NCBI GenBank assembly: GCA_965247255.1
Contig: CBDFGS010000010.1
Coordinates: 124,001-188,000 of the forward strand
Origin: CBDFGS01 sp965247255
Lineage (GTDB): Bacteria > Chloroflexota > Dehalococcoidia > Lucifugimonadales > CAUZJF01
Direction of reading: 5' to 3'
DNA length: 64,000 nt
The notes under the pieces are model-generated. The model was given only the letters and a program-made list of their open reading frames with translations, was not told where the DNA came from and searched no databases. Shown here one piece after another: positions 8,555 through 17,162 of the stretch (position 1 is its first letter; every line of letters begins with the position of its first letter). Made by a program: the position numbers and the translations under genes.

Positions 8555-8690
8555 GGATCCAGACTCGTCCAGTAGAGAGGCGATCTTGGGGAACCTATCC
8601 TGGAGTTGAGCGATCAATCTGTCGAGTTTGGCGTGGATCTCCGGGGGTGGGGTAGGATGGTGCGGACAATGGTGGCTACCCGTATGCTCA
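8555..8690 (-). pseudogene. IS256-type (Mutator) transposase fragment
   Basis: A short minus-strand piece with PPPEIHAKLDRLIAQLQDRF followed by KIASLLDE. It aligns with residues around 290-310 of the 403-aa transposase at 52487-53698 (PSPQEVHAQLERVIAQLQDP). The preceding residues (VATIVRTI) continue in another frame, so it is both truncated and frameshifted. Confidence 0.6.
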
Positions 8691-9319
8691 CAAGCGGGCA
8701 AGAACGGCAGGAACATCAGGTCCTACAGGACAATCATGGCACCATGTATGGCTCATTGCTTCAATCGGATGAAGATTGGGGGCCCCCAAGGATTGGAGCG
8801 ATACCATTGATAACCCGTCAGTATATGACCATTTTGCAGATTCACTGACGCTGCTTCGCCGGGAAGTTGGTCTGCCGACGGAGACCTCCCCAAGCCAGAA
8901 AATCGGACCTTTAGGTCAACAGCAAAGCCAAGCGCTAGAATAGGAGATGGCCCTCCTTGAAACGAGGTAATGTTGCTCGTTGGCAGGGGTTTGGCAGCAT
9001 CAGCGATAGTGATGGTCACCACTATTTGCATCTGGCATCTGCGAATACCTCCAACCAGCTTTGGTGGCGGAATGAGGATCTAACACTCGCCTGTTGGCCT
9101 GCGCTTGATAACACACGCGAATTGACATTCGAGGCACAACCAGCATTTCTCTCCCTGTATAGGGTTCCAAGCGAGAGAGGATCCTCTGGTGCCTCTACAG
9201 GCCCGGTCATGGGGGGGTGAGTGGTTCGTCGAATTCAATCTGCTCCATCTGATGGTCGCTCCCGTCGCTGATCCGAGTCGCCGAGTCGAAAGCGGGCATC
9301 GCTGCCCCGCCCTGAGCGG
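8691..9319. other. No recognisable gene
   Basis: About 630 bases between the IS relic and the replication-relaxation gene. Short open frames are present but none has a ribosome-binding site or a familiar motif. It may hold the missing N-terminal half of the following gene in decayed form, but I could not show it. Confidence 0.4.
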
Positions 9320-10231
9320 ATGGTGGAGGCTGCGCCGACCTTCGGCCTCACACCTTCGGAGAAGCGAACCCTAGACCTTGTGACCGATCACCCGGTGATC
9401 CTCCGTGAACACCTAGCGACCTGGCTCGGCGTCTCCGAGGGACGGGTCAGCCAGATGATGCACAGCCTCGTGAATACCTGGGGCCCGGTCGAACGCCACG
9501 GTAAACGTGGCGAAGTTCGCTACACGCTGTCATCTGAGGGCATTCGCTACATCACCCACAGGGACCGCGCCGAGCTGCCGACCACTCGGGGCATCTGGAG
9601 CACGGCCCTCACGACAGACCATCAGGGCCGGAGACGACACGTGGGCCACCGCATCGAGACGTGGGCGAGGCAGACGAAGCACGCCGATGGCATCACGTGG
9701 TTCCTCTCGAAGCTGGAAGCCGAGGCCAGGGCCGACCCTGACAGCGAGCTGCTGTGGTCGGTTCCAACCGCGAGATCCGGCCGGGCCTACAACTGGGGTC
9801 AGTCGGCCATCGCCCCAGACGCCGTGGGGAAGATGGTCGCGGAGGGTCTTGAGGTACCGTTCTACCTCGAGTACGAGCTGCGCGCCCGTCACCCCAGGGG
9901 AGTCCTGGCCCACCTGAGTCCCTACATGAGCTACTACTGGTCCACCGAGCCAGGCGAAGACCAGCCGCCATTCCCCGTCACGCTCTTCGTCGTTGACACG
10001 GAGGACGTCGAGGCAACCTACGTGCGCACGGCAGCCCGCATGACCCGGATGTCGCTGCCCATTCTCGTGTCGTGCATGCCCGTGCTGTCCGACACAGGGA
10101 TACTGGGACAGTCCTGGCACCCGCTCTGGGAGCTGGAGTCGCCACGACTGGGGTTGTCCGAGCTGCGCGCCTACCAGTGGGACTCACTCTACCACCGGAT
10201 GCGTCAGAGTCCTGTAGGGGGGAATAGGTAG
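9320..10231 (+). CDS. Replication-relaxation family winged-helix protein (single-module form)
   Basis: A 303-residue protein resembling the C-terminal half (about residues 400-673) of the 673-aa protein at 29298-31319. A MarR-like winged helix covers residues 8-80 (LTPSEKRTLDLVTDHPVILR, RVSQMMHSLVNTWGPV). A nuclease-like or effector region follows, with FYLEYELRAR, FPVTLFVVDTEDVEATYVRT and a C-terminal GILGQSWHPLWEL. The longer paralogue has FTLEYQGRWRPYLLEFERRA and a matching GILGDAWILPLP. Such proteins are carried by integrative elements and plasmids and are thought to act in replication control; the exact role is unknown. It may be a natural short form or a remnant of the longer one. Confidence 0.65.
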   Translation: MVEAAPTFGLTPSEKRTLDLVTDHPVILREHLATWLGVSEGRVSQMMHSLVNTWGPVERHGKRGEVRYTLSSEGIRYITHRDRAELPTTRGIWSTALTTDHQGRRRHVGHRIETWARQTKHADGITWFLSKLEAEARADPDSELLWSVPTARSGRAYNWGQSAIAPDAVGKMVAEGLEVPFYLEYELRARHPRGVLAHLSPYMSYYWSTEPGEDQPPFPVTLFVVDTEDVEATYVRTAARMTRMSLPILVSCMPVLSDTGILGQSWHPLWELESPRLGLSELRAYQWDSLYHRMRQSPVGGNR

Positions 10232-10786
10232 GGTCGCTCCGTCCCTACCTGCCCGTTCTGCTGGCTGGGGGCTGCAAAGTTGCTTCGACGGGGTGCTTTT
10301 CGAGGTCCGCCGGTGCCGCAACCCGCCCTATCTGCCTCTGTTTTAGCTATGTAAGGAGCCGAAAGACCCGTTGACCGGTCAGCGCTGGAAAATGCAAATG
10401 ATTGGGAAGCTGTGCTAAACTACGATGCCTCTCCTACGACGGCTTGTTTGCACTCTTGCAACCGTTGACGTGTCAGCATGTAGCGAGCAAACAGCTACGG
10501 ATGGGCCTGTCCGGGGGAGCCGGAGGGTTGATGCGGACAGGATTTGGCGTGTTGGCGACGATTGCGGCCCAGTTTGGCCCATCGATTTTGGCGCGAAACG
10601 ATGTCGGGGTGCGTGACATGATTTTGGGGCATGGGTAGGAGCGGACATCCTGGGCCAGTCAGCTAACGCTTTTTGCCACATTCGGAGTGTATTGACCGAA
10701 ATCTGTTAGCAGTACCTGTAAAGGGCTGGTTCCACCGAAAAATGGATAAAATTGGAGAAGCGGGCCAGCCCCTGTAGAAGACGGAA
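10232..10786. other. Intergenic, no gene seen
   Basis: About 550 bases without a convincing reading frame between two mobile-element genes. A TTGACC word at 10693-10698 could be a -35 element for the downstream HTH gene, but no clear -10 matches it. Confidence 0.4.
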
Positions 10787-11239
10787 ATGACTCCTGGGAA
10801 GCCAAAGAGCAACGGCGGGCCAGCATCGCCGGCCGACGACAATCAGCCCGACCTCAAGTGGGTCGTGGAGTGGCTCGTCGAGCGGGAGGGCGAGCGCCGG
10901 ACGGCGGCCCTTCTGGGAGTGAACCGGAAGACAGTGGCGCTGGCCCTGCGCCGGGAGCGGTTGACGGGCAGGATGACCCTGGCCGTGCAGCGACTCATGG
11001 CCAGCCTGGACGACCCCGGATGGGAGAAGACGCCGCCACTGGACCGGTTGGAGGCGAGGATGAGGCTGGCGATTGAAGCCGTGGACGATCTGGCTAGGCT
11101 CGTGGAGCGTCTGACCCGGCGCGTGGAGGCCCTGGAGGCGGCTCGGCAACCCGAAGACGACGTTGGAGACCAGGCGGCGAATGCGCCCGAGTCCGAGGGC
11201 CGGGTTCTGCGTCTGTTCAACTGGAGGCGGAGGCGCTAG
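10787..11239 (+). CDS. HTH plus coiled-coil protein of a mobile element
   Basis: A 150-residue protein with an N-terminal Fis-like helix-turn-helix at about residues 25-65 (RRTAALLGVNRKTVALALRR). A predicted coiled coil follows at about 85-120 (LDRLEARMRLAIEAVDDLAR, VERLTRRVEALEAAR), with a basic end RRRR. The HTH closely resembles that of the protein at 22967-23794 (ADLLGVNYKTLARAVETG), so both elements carry a member of the same family. It lies 22 bases upstream of the tail-anchored HTH protein and probably shares its transcript. Function unknown; DNA binding is likely from the HTH. Confidence 0.6.
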   Translation: MTPGKPKSNGGPASPADDNQPDLKWVVEWLVEREGERRTAALLGVNRKTVALALRRERLTGRMTLAVQRLMASLDDPGWEKTPPLDRLEARMRLAIEAVDDLARLVERLTRRVEALEAARQPEDDVGDQAANAPESEGRVLRLFNWRRRR

Positions 11240-11261
11240 CCACGTAGCGAGGAAAAGAGAG

Positions 11262-11705
11262 ATGGATGAGCACGTCCGCTGGGTGACGAAAGCGGAGGCG
11301 GCGCGAGAGATGGAGATATCCCTGTCCACCCTCGACCGGAGGATCAGGAGTGGAGAGGTCGAGGTGGTCAGGGAGGGGCGCCGGGTCTATGTGCGTATGC
11401 ACGGGCTAGAGTACGTGGGCGACGACGAACTGCTGCGTCGATCCCTTGGTCGGGAGGACAAGCTTCAGCGGACGGTATGGGAGTTGGATAGGACAGTCAC
11501 AGAGTTGGAGCGAAAGCGAGACGTGGCCATGGAAGCGGCGTTAGCCAGCAGACAGGTGCATAAGGAGCTTGAGGAGGCGTACCGTAAGGAGACCGCCGCG
11601 CACAAGGAGACGAAGGATCTGCTCAACATGGTCCGCGTGATCGCCATCGTGCTGTTCGTGCTGCTGGTCGGCAGCGTTCTCGTGTGGTGGTTTGTGCTGA
11701 GATAG
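11262..11705 (+). CDS. Tail-anchored HTH protein: excisionase-like HTH, coiled coil, C-terminal membrane helix
   Basis: 147 residues starting at ATG 11262, preceded by gaggaaaagaga; longer in-frame starts overlap the upstream gene heavily. Residues 5-55 form a MerR/excisionase-type HTH (VTKAEAAREMEISLSTLDRR). Residues 70-120 form a long charged coiled coil and residues 124-146 a single membrane helix (VIAIVLFVLLVGSVLVWWFV). The layout puts a DNA-binding head in the cytoplasm with its tail in the membrane, which could tether element DNA to the membrane. That role is inference; no family name is recognised. Confidence 0.6.
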   Translation: MDEHVRWVTKAEAAREMEISLSTLDRRIRSGEVEVVREGRRVYVRMHGLEYVGDDELLRRSLGREDKLQRTVWELDRTVTELERKRDVAMEAALASRQVHKELEEAYRKETAAHKETKDLLNMVRVIAIVLFVLLVGSVLVWWFVLR

Positions 11706-12131
11706 GGGCGCCGTCGCCAGCCCGTCGACGTTCCTGCCAGCCCGGACCTCCGGTTCTTCCAACGCCATCCGCCTCTCTTACGCGTCGATGTTCCATTTTC
11801 CCCAATCCGTAGCTGCCGATGCCCCATCGCGCAATCCAAAGCCCATGTTCCAATCACGTCCGCGAACGCCACTGCCATTTTGTCCACTTTCGTAGCTGCG
11901 ACTGTCCAGTAGGGGTGGCACGAGTGCCGGAATCAAATTGCTCGCTCCGATTTAGCAGGATGCCCCATTCACCCCGATTTCAGCTACGGAATCGCCCGAA
12001 CTGCAACTTGCCGCCCCGTGCGATCTCCTGTACACGGGTGTGACACCGCCAGCGACCCCTGGAATCTCACGCCTTCTGAGGGGGGGCTGTGCGTGTGAGC
12101 CCTACCCGGTCCGTTGCCGTTGTCCAGGCGC
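11706..12131. other. Intergenic, no gene seen
   Basis: About 430 bases. Words such as gtagctgc recur loosely, but no array or coding frame stands out. Confidence 0.35.
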
Positions 12132-12160
12132 TTGTGTTAGAGTCACTAACTCACTACAAT
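12132..12160 (+). promoter_or_regulatory. Promoter with overlapping inverted repeat for the DUF7662/PIN pair
   Basis: -35 ttgtgt (12132-12137) and -10 tacaat (12155-12160) are separated by 17 bases. The dyad gttag-agtca-ctaac at 12136-12150 lies in the spacer, a position suited to autorepression by the toxin-antitoxin products. Confidence 0.45.
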
Positions 12161-12214
12161 ATATGTCGACATCTACCCTCCGGCTAGGGCAAGCTGAGAC
12201 GAAGGAGGCACGAC

Positions 12215-12619
12215 ATGGCCGTAGACCAGAAGGACAAGTACCGAGAAATGGTGATCCGAGGCAAGTACCAGAGACTGTACACGTACCTGAGCAGTCTTCA
12301 GGTGCAGGAGTGGAGGGCCTCCTTTAGGGAGATCGAGGCGGTCATCGGATTCGAGCTGCCTCCGTCCGCACGGCTGCACCGGCCCTGGTGGGGAAATCAG
12401 AGAGGCGGCAATGGCCACAGCCACGCCCTTGCCTGGAGCGTCGCCGGCTGGGAGACGGCGGAGGTCGATATGGATGGCGAGATGCTGCTGTTCCGGCGAA
12501 CGCACCCCAAGCCCATACCCAGGCTCTCTCTCGACGAGGCGTGGCCCGTCCACCCCACCGCGGTGTGGCCGGAAGGTCTGAGCCTCAGACGTGAGGACCT
12601 CTACGAGGAGAGGGTTTAG
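12215..12619 (+). CDS. DUF7662-type small protein, putative partner of the PIN toxin
   Basis: A 134-residue protein starting at ATG 12215 behind gacgaaggaggcacgac. It has the pattern KYxxLYTYLSS at the start, then a FREIEAVIGFELPPSARLHR stretch, PWWGN, a histidine and VAGWETAEVDMDGEMLLFRR, as in small DUF7662 domain proteins. These often lie beside toxin or mobile-element genes. Its stop is 8 bases before the PIN gene, so the two form an operon; an antitoxin-like role is inferred from position only. Confidence 0.6.
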   Translation: MAVDQKDKYREMVIRGKYQRLYTYLSSLQVQEWRASFREIEAVIGFELPPSARLHRPWWGNQRGGNGHSHALAWSVAGWETAEVDMDGEMLLFRRTHPKPIPRLSLDEAWPVHPTAVWPEGLSLRREDLYEERV

Positions 12620-12626
12620 TCCCGCC

Positions 12627-13049
12627 ATGTTCATAGACACCAACGTGCTGGTGAAGTCCCGTGTCCCCAGCGCGCCTGACCACGACGCGGCTCGGGCGAG
12701 CCTGGAGCGTGCTTTTCGAGACCCTGAACCGCTAAGGATCAGCCGTCAGGTGATACGAGAGTACCTGGCCGTCGTCACTCGACCGCAGACCTGGCCAGTG
12801 GCCATCACCCGTGAGGATGCCCTGAATGACGTGAGCAGGCTGATAGGCAGCTTCGAGATACTCGAGGACGGTCCCGTGGTGACCGAATCGCTCGTGGGGC
12901 TGTGTCGAGAGATTCCCGCGGGGGGACGGCAGATCCACGACGCCAACATCGTCGCAACCATGCTGGCGCATGGAGAGCGCAGGCTATTGACGTTCAACGC
13001 CGCAGACTTCCGCCGTTACGGTGACCGCATAGAGCTGGTGGACGGGTAG
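12627..13049 (+). CDS. PIN-domain ribonuclease, VapC-type toxin
   Basis: A 140-residue PIN nuclease predicted to cleave RNA when free of its antitoxin. The acidic active-site residues are visible: MFIDTNVLV at the N-terminus, RQVIREYLAVVTRP in the middle, HDANIVATMLAHG and LLTFNAADF near the end. I start it at ATG 12627; an upstream in-frame ATG at 12591 would overlap the preceding gene by 29 bases. A broken copy of its C-terminal third lies at 13612-13713. Confidence 0.8.
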   Translation: MFIDTNVLVKSRVPSAPDHDAARASLERAFRDPEPLRISRQVIREYLAVVTRPQTWPVAITREDALNDVSRLIGSFEILEDGPVVTESLVGLCREIPAGGRQIHDANIVATMLAHGERRLLTFNAADFRRYGDRIELVDG

Positions 13050-13088
13050 CAGGTTGGATCGGCTATTTGAACATGTAGGAGGAATTCT

Positions 13089-13580
13089 ATGATGAAGACC
13101 AACAATCTAACGGCATCGCTTATTGGTTCGGTAGTCGTTGCCGTTTTCATGGCTGCCGCCTGTGGGGGAAGCGACTCAATAGCTCCTTCAAAGTCCGATC
13201 CCCCAGCGTTTACAAAGGCTTTTGTGCAGCAGGCCATTGACCGCTACGACGAAGAGGGTAGAGACGCTACCATTGCTTACTACAACACCAAGGAGAGTGT
13301 GGACGGCGAGTGGTACATCTTCATCACCGACGAGAGCGATGTCACCATCGCCCACGCCACCGTTCCGGACAACATAGGTCAGAGCATTCGTGGCCCTCTC
13401 GGGGTGGATTCTACTGGCTACGCCTTCGGTGCCGTCATGGCGGACGCCACGGAAGAAGGCATGTGGGTGAGCTATGTCTACTTGAATCAGGTCACGGGTG
13501 AAGAAGGGACAAAGCACTCTTGGGTAGTGGAGCGTGACGGGCTTGTCTTCGGATCGGGTTGGTATGAGCCTACCAACTGA
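13089..13580 (+). CDS. Extracytoplasmic lipoprotein, cache-like domain
   Basis: A 163-residue secreted lipoprotein: lipobox AAAC at residues 22-25, then about 130 residues in which AFVQQAIDRYDEEGRDATIA and YYNTKESVDGEWYIFITDES resemble single-cache sensor domains. The C-terminal part is VYLNQVTGEEGTKHSWVVER. gtaggaggaattct gives a strong ribosome-binding site before ATG 13089. No membrane segment or output domain follows, so it would be a free-standing ligand-binding lipoprotein. A relic of its C-terminus lies at 45355-45480. Confidence 0.6.
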   Translation: MMKTNNLTASLIGSVVVAVFMAAACGGSDSIAPSKSDPPAFTKAFVQQAIDRYDEEGRDATIAYYNTKESVDGEWYIFITDESDVTIAHATVPDNIGQSIRGPLGVDSTGYAFGAVMADATEEGMWVSYVYLNQVTGEEGTKHSWVVERDGLVFGSGWYEPTN

Positions 13581-13611
13581 TACAGTTGCTCTGAGTCAGT
13601 AGGGGGTGACA

Positions 13612-13713
13612 GTGGAGGATAGGCCAATGGTGACCGATACGTTGATGGGGTTCTGCAGGAATGTCGCCGCGGGAGGACGACAGATCCACGACACCAACGA
13701 TGGTAGACGGTAG
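13612..13713 (+). pseudogene. vapC (PIN toxin) C-terminal relic
   Basis: 34 codons encoding VEDRPMVTDTLMGFCRNVAA then GGRQIHDTN, matching ILEDGPVVTESLVGLCREIP and GGRQIHDAN of the intact PIN toxin at 12627-13049. It stops at 13711-13713 before the last acidic motif and has no start region. Confidence 0.7.
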
Positions 13714-13770
13714 CTAATGTTCGGCGTGAAACGCCCTGGAACAGGCGGAACCAAGAAGGAGGACGACAGC

Positions 13771-15366
13771 ATGAAACGACAATATCAACCATGCACCCCG
13801 GCGGCGCTCTACGCCAGGGTGTCCAGCAACCGCCAGGACGTTGACCTGTCCGTGTCGGCCCAGCTCAGGGCGCTCAAGGACTACGCCAAAGCCAACGGCT
13901 ACTCCGTGGCCCGCGAGTACGTGGACGAGGCCGAGAGCGGCCGCGTGGCGGATAGGCCCCAGTTCAGGGAGATGATCGAGGAGGGCAGCCAGCCCAAGGC
14001 TCCCTTTGAGGTCATCCTCGTCTGGAAATTCAGCCGCTTTACCAGAAAGCGTGAACACGCCGTGGCATTCAAGTCCATGCTACGGCGCAAGGGTGTGAGG
14101 GTTGTCTCCATCACTGAGCACGCCGACGACTCACCCACAGGGAAGCTCATGGAGGCCATCATCGAGTCGGTGGACGAGTTTTACTCAGAGAATCTCGCGC
14201 AGGAAGTCGTTCGAGGGATGCGGGAGGCGGCATCGAGAGGCTTCTTCCTCGGCTCCAAGGCTCCCTTCGGCTACAAGAGGGTCAAAATCAGCGACGGGGC
14301 GAAGGAGCGTCCCACTTTGAAGGTTGACCCTGCCACTGCTCCGATAGTGAAGGAGATATTCGAGAGCTCCCTCAGAGGCAACGGCCTCAAGGAGATATGC
14401 AAAGAGCTGAACGATAGGGGCATCACCAACCGTGGCAAACGCTGGTACAAAAGTGGACTCCACTACCTGCTCACCAACGAAGCCTACACCGGAACTGCCG
14501 TCTGGGGCAGGACGGCGAAGGGAGAGCAGGCCCCGGAGCCAGTGCGGGTTGCCAAGGCCTGGAAACCCCTGGTGTCCAGAAGACTGTTCGAGAGTGTGCA
14601 GCAGGCCCTCCATGCGCGGGCGCCGGTGGCACAGAGGCCCGCACGGGTTGGCAGCAAGTTCCTTCTCAGTGGACTATTGAGGTGTGGCGTATGCGGCAGG
14701 CCATACATAGGCCAGGGAGCCAAGAGCGGACAGTACGGCTACTACATCTGCGGCACGCTGTACCGAGAGGGCGCGGGAACCTGCGAGGCCCGCTACCTGA
14801 ACGCCCCAAGGGTGGAGGGGTTCATCATAGACAAAATCAAAGAACGGATCCTCACCGACGGGACCATCACGGAGCTGGTCACCTTAGTCGCCGAGGAGAT
14901 AGACGCTATGGCCGGTGAGATGAACGGGAGGCTGAAGGTCATATGGGCAGAGCTTGCGGACGTGGAGAGCAGGCTAGAGAACCTCTACGAAGCATTGGAG
15001 ACGAAGCAGTTGACCATGGATGCCCTGTCGCCCCGCATCCTGTCCCTTCGGCATCGCCAGGACCAGCTCACTGCAGCACGGGAGGAGGCTGCCAGCCTAT
15101 TGGAGCAGCGAAGGGTCGATCTACCCGGCACGGAGGAGATCAAGGGGTACGTGGCGGACTTCCGGGAGTTCTTGCAGGAGGGGACCTTCCCCGAGCGCAA
15201 GGCCCTCATCCGCAACTTCGTGAAGGGTATCGAGGTGACGGGAGACGAGGCCGTGCTGACGTACACCATACCCATGCCGTCGGATGGAGTGACTAAGGAA
15301 TCGGCCTCGGTTCTTGATTTCGTCCAGTCCGGCCCACCATATGCTACGCCCACATGCAAGCGGTAG
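13771..15366 (+). CDS. Large serine recombinase (integrase)
   Basis: A 531-residue site-specific recombinase that would integrate and excise an element. The resolvase domain (about residues 10-150) has the catalytic serine in AALYARVSSNRQ and the conserved FSRFTRKREHA and ESVDEFYSEN. The recombinase domain follows (GYKRVKISDG onward), then a zinc ribbon (CGVCGRPYIGQG with a later CGTLYREGAGTC) and a long coiled coil at about 390-460. ATG 13771 has aagaaggagg 7 bases upstream; the more distant in-frame ATG 13717 does not. The C-terminus ASVLDFVQSGPP recurs as isolated relics at 1048-1158 and 45161-45273. It is intact. Confidence 0.92.
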   Translation: MKRQYQPCTPAALYARVSSNRQDVDLSVSAQLRALKDYAKANGYSVAREYVDEAESGRVADRPQFREMIEEGSQPKAPFEVILVWKFSRFTRKREHAVAFKSMLRRKGVRVVSITEHADDSPTGKLMEAIIESVDEFYSENLAQEVVRGMREAASRGFFLGSKAPFGYKRVKISDGAKERPTLKVDPATAPIVKEIFESSLRGNGLKEICKELNDRGITNRGKRWYKSGLHYLLTNEAYTGTAVWGRTAKGEQAPEPVRVAKAWKPLVSRRLFESVQQALHARAPVAQRPARVGSKFLLSGLLRCGVCGRPYIGQGAKSGQYGYYICGTLYREGAGTCEARYLNAPRVEGFIIDKIKERILTDGTITELVTLVAEEIDAMAGEMNGRLKVIWAELADVESRLENLYEALETKQLTMDALSPRILSLRHRQDQLTAAREEAASLLEQRRVDLPGTEEIKGYVADFREFLQEGTFPERKALIRNFVKGIEVTGDEAVLTYTIPMPSDGVTKESASVLDFVQSGPPYATPTCKR

Positions 15367-15529
15367 GCATGGTCAACGACCACATCACAGGATGCTTCCG
15401 GGCTAATGTCCCAGAGTCACCGTAACCGGGCCGCGAGCACGTTACCCATGATCGAACCGGCGAGTCCGGTCCCCCTTACACTGGAATCGCCAAGTCCAAA
15501 CGGACCTGTTGTCTTGCTCGGCCGGTTTA

Positions 15530-17026
15530 CTATCGAGCCGTGAAGGTCTCACTAAATTGATCGTTGACAGTCACCGTGTACTCCTCTCCGGAGGCTAGAT
15601 TGGCGCCGAGCGGTATCTCCGTCTCCACGACGGGCAGGTCACGCGTACAGGGCACGTTATTCTCTGCCACCTCTAGGTGCGTAACGCCTACTTCAATGGT
15701 GTTGGCGAACTGGCGGACGATGTCGTAGCCGTTGAACGCCGAGCAGCTGCTGCCGCGCGGAAGCCTCGACACAACATTCAGCGAGTACTGAGCAGGCTCT
15801 GCGTCGGACACCACCACCTCGACCGTCTCGATGGGCGAGGCCTGCACCACCCACCCCGTCGTCCGCTCGTCGCGCGCGAGGAATGAGTTGGTCACCTCGC
15901 CGTTGACGGCCACCGTGTAGGTCTCACCGGCCGTAAGGTCGCTGCCGAGGGCTATCTCCGTCTCGGTATAGCCGAAGTCAGCAGTGCAGGGGACGAGTTG
16001 CCCCGGCGCGACTTCGAGGTTGGTGACCGTCACGGAAAATGTTGTCTGGCCTCCGTCCACTTCGTAGCCATCGAAACTCGAACACGACGTGCCCTGTGGC
16101 AAAGTCGACAGGACAGTCAGAGAATAGTCGGGCGGGGCCGACTCAGAGACGTTCACCTCCACGCTTTGGACCGGCGCCAGGACGCTGACCATGGTCGGCC
16201 CTTCCGGCTGCTCGGGCTGGGCCCCTGTCCCCTGGGCGACGAAGGTCTCGGTCACGTCGTTGACGTACACCGTGTAGGTCTTCCCTCCGTCGAAGTCGAT
16301 GCCCAGGGCGATGTTACTCTCCACGGTCCCGTAGATCTCCGCGCACATCATCGGCTCTTCAGGCTTCAGGTTCGTAACTGTGATCCGGACCGTTTCGCCG
16401 TCCCGATCGACCTCGTACCTGTCGAACTCGTAGCACGCGTTGGGCAGCCCAGACTTGACTGCGACGAAGTATTGCGGTGGGAAGGACTCGGCGATGTTGA
16501 TCTCCACGCTGTCGATAGGCGCCGGCACTTCGACCATCGTTGGCTCCGGTGGCGCGGTTGCACCCACCCTGACCAGTACCATGTCGACGTGCGTCGGGCT
16601 GTCTCGCGTGATGACCTGGTAGCTGGTGCCGTTTATGAACGCCAGCCTACCGCCGTCCGTGATTCTTACCTGGACGGCATAGGTGAACCTCTGGTCTATT
16701 TCGGCAGGGTCGTACTCGATCTCAAAGTCGATCGGCACCTGTCCAGGATTGAAAATGATATGCTCTCCGATTGTGATCGCGGGGGCGTCCGCTCGCGAAA
16801 CATCGACCAGCTTGACCTCGACTGCGGCGTCTCGGGTAAGCGCGATCCGCTCGCGGTATGTCACAGTGCCGGTCACTTTAGCGGTGGCAGGAGCCGCGGG
16901 CTCGGTCGGAGTCGGTTCCGGCGGCGGCGTGGAAGTCGGTGTTGCAGTCGTCTCGCCACAAGCCGCGGCCACCAGGACCAAGAAGACTACTACTATCGAA
17001 ATCGATATTCCAACTCTGCTACGCAT
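15530..17026 (-). CDS. Lipoprotein with YbaY-type domain and three tandem repeats
   Basis: A 498-residue surface lipoprotein. Lipobox VAAAC ends at residue 23 and a Thr/Pro-rich linker runs to about 48. A YbaY/YscW-type domain follows (about 50-150, VTGTVTYRERIAL ... NGTSYQVITRD). Then come three repeats of about 100 residues from about 168, 285 and 395. Each opens with a P-(I/V)-x-S/T-VE core, has two cysteines placed alike (LPNACYEF, LPQGTSCSSF, LPRGSSCSAF), and ends with a YTV-x-VN stretch before F-x-A. The paired cysteines suggest a disulphide in each repeat. Function unknown; an extracellular binding or scaffold role is inferred. No partner gene is adjacent. Confidence 0.65.
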   Translation of the reverse strand: MRSRVGISISIVVVFLVLVAAACGETTATPTSTPPPEPTPTEPAAPATAKVTGTVTYRERIALTRDAAVEVKLVDVSRADAPAITIGEHIIFNPGQVPIDFEIEYDPAEIDQRFTYAVQVRITDGGRLAFINGTSYQVITRDSPTHVDMVLVRVGATAPPEPTMVEVPAPIDSVEINIAESFPPQYFVAVKSGLPNACYEFDRYEVDRDGETVRITVTNLKPEEPMMCAEIYGTVESNIALGIDFDGGKTYTVYVNDVTETFVAQGTGAQPEQPEGPTMVSVLAPVQSVEVNVSESAPPDYSLTVLSTLPQGTSCSSFDGYEVDGGQTTFSVTVTNLEVAPGQLVPCTADFGYTETEIALGSDLTAGETYTVAVNGEVTNSFLARDERTTGWVVQASPIETVEVVVSDAEPAQYSLNVVSRLPRGSSCSAFNGYDIVRQFANTIEVGVTHLEVAENNVPCTRDLPVVETEIPLGANLASGEEYTVTVNDQFSETFTAR

Positions 17027-17162
17027 GGGAGTCTCCTCCTTGGGCTCGTGATTTCTGGCTTCTCATAATTAATGACGTAAATCGTCGACGGTCCGTTCCG
17101 GTGGCTGGCGATAGACAAGGCCCGATGAATGCCGCCGACAAGCGCAACGTATTAAAATCTAG

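Noticed and set aside
15367..15529. tRNA gene next to the intact serine recombinase (expected integration target)
   Set aside because: No T-loop GTTCRANNC box with a matching acceptor stem could be found here; likewise no tRNA or rRNA was seen elsewhere.
16001..17068. 356-codon open frame opposite the YbaY-type lipoprotein
   Set aside because: The minus-strand product has a signal peptide, lipobox and three repeats; the plus frame is a shadow.
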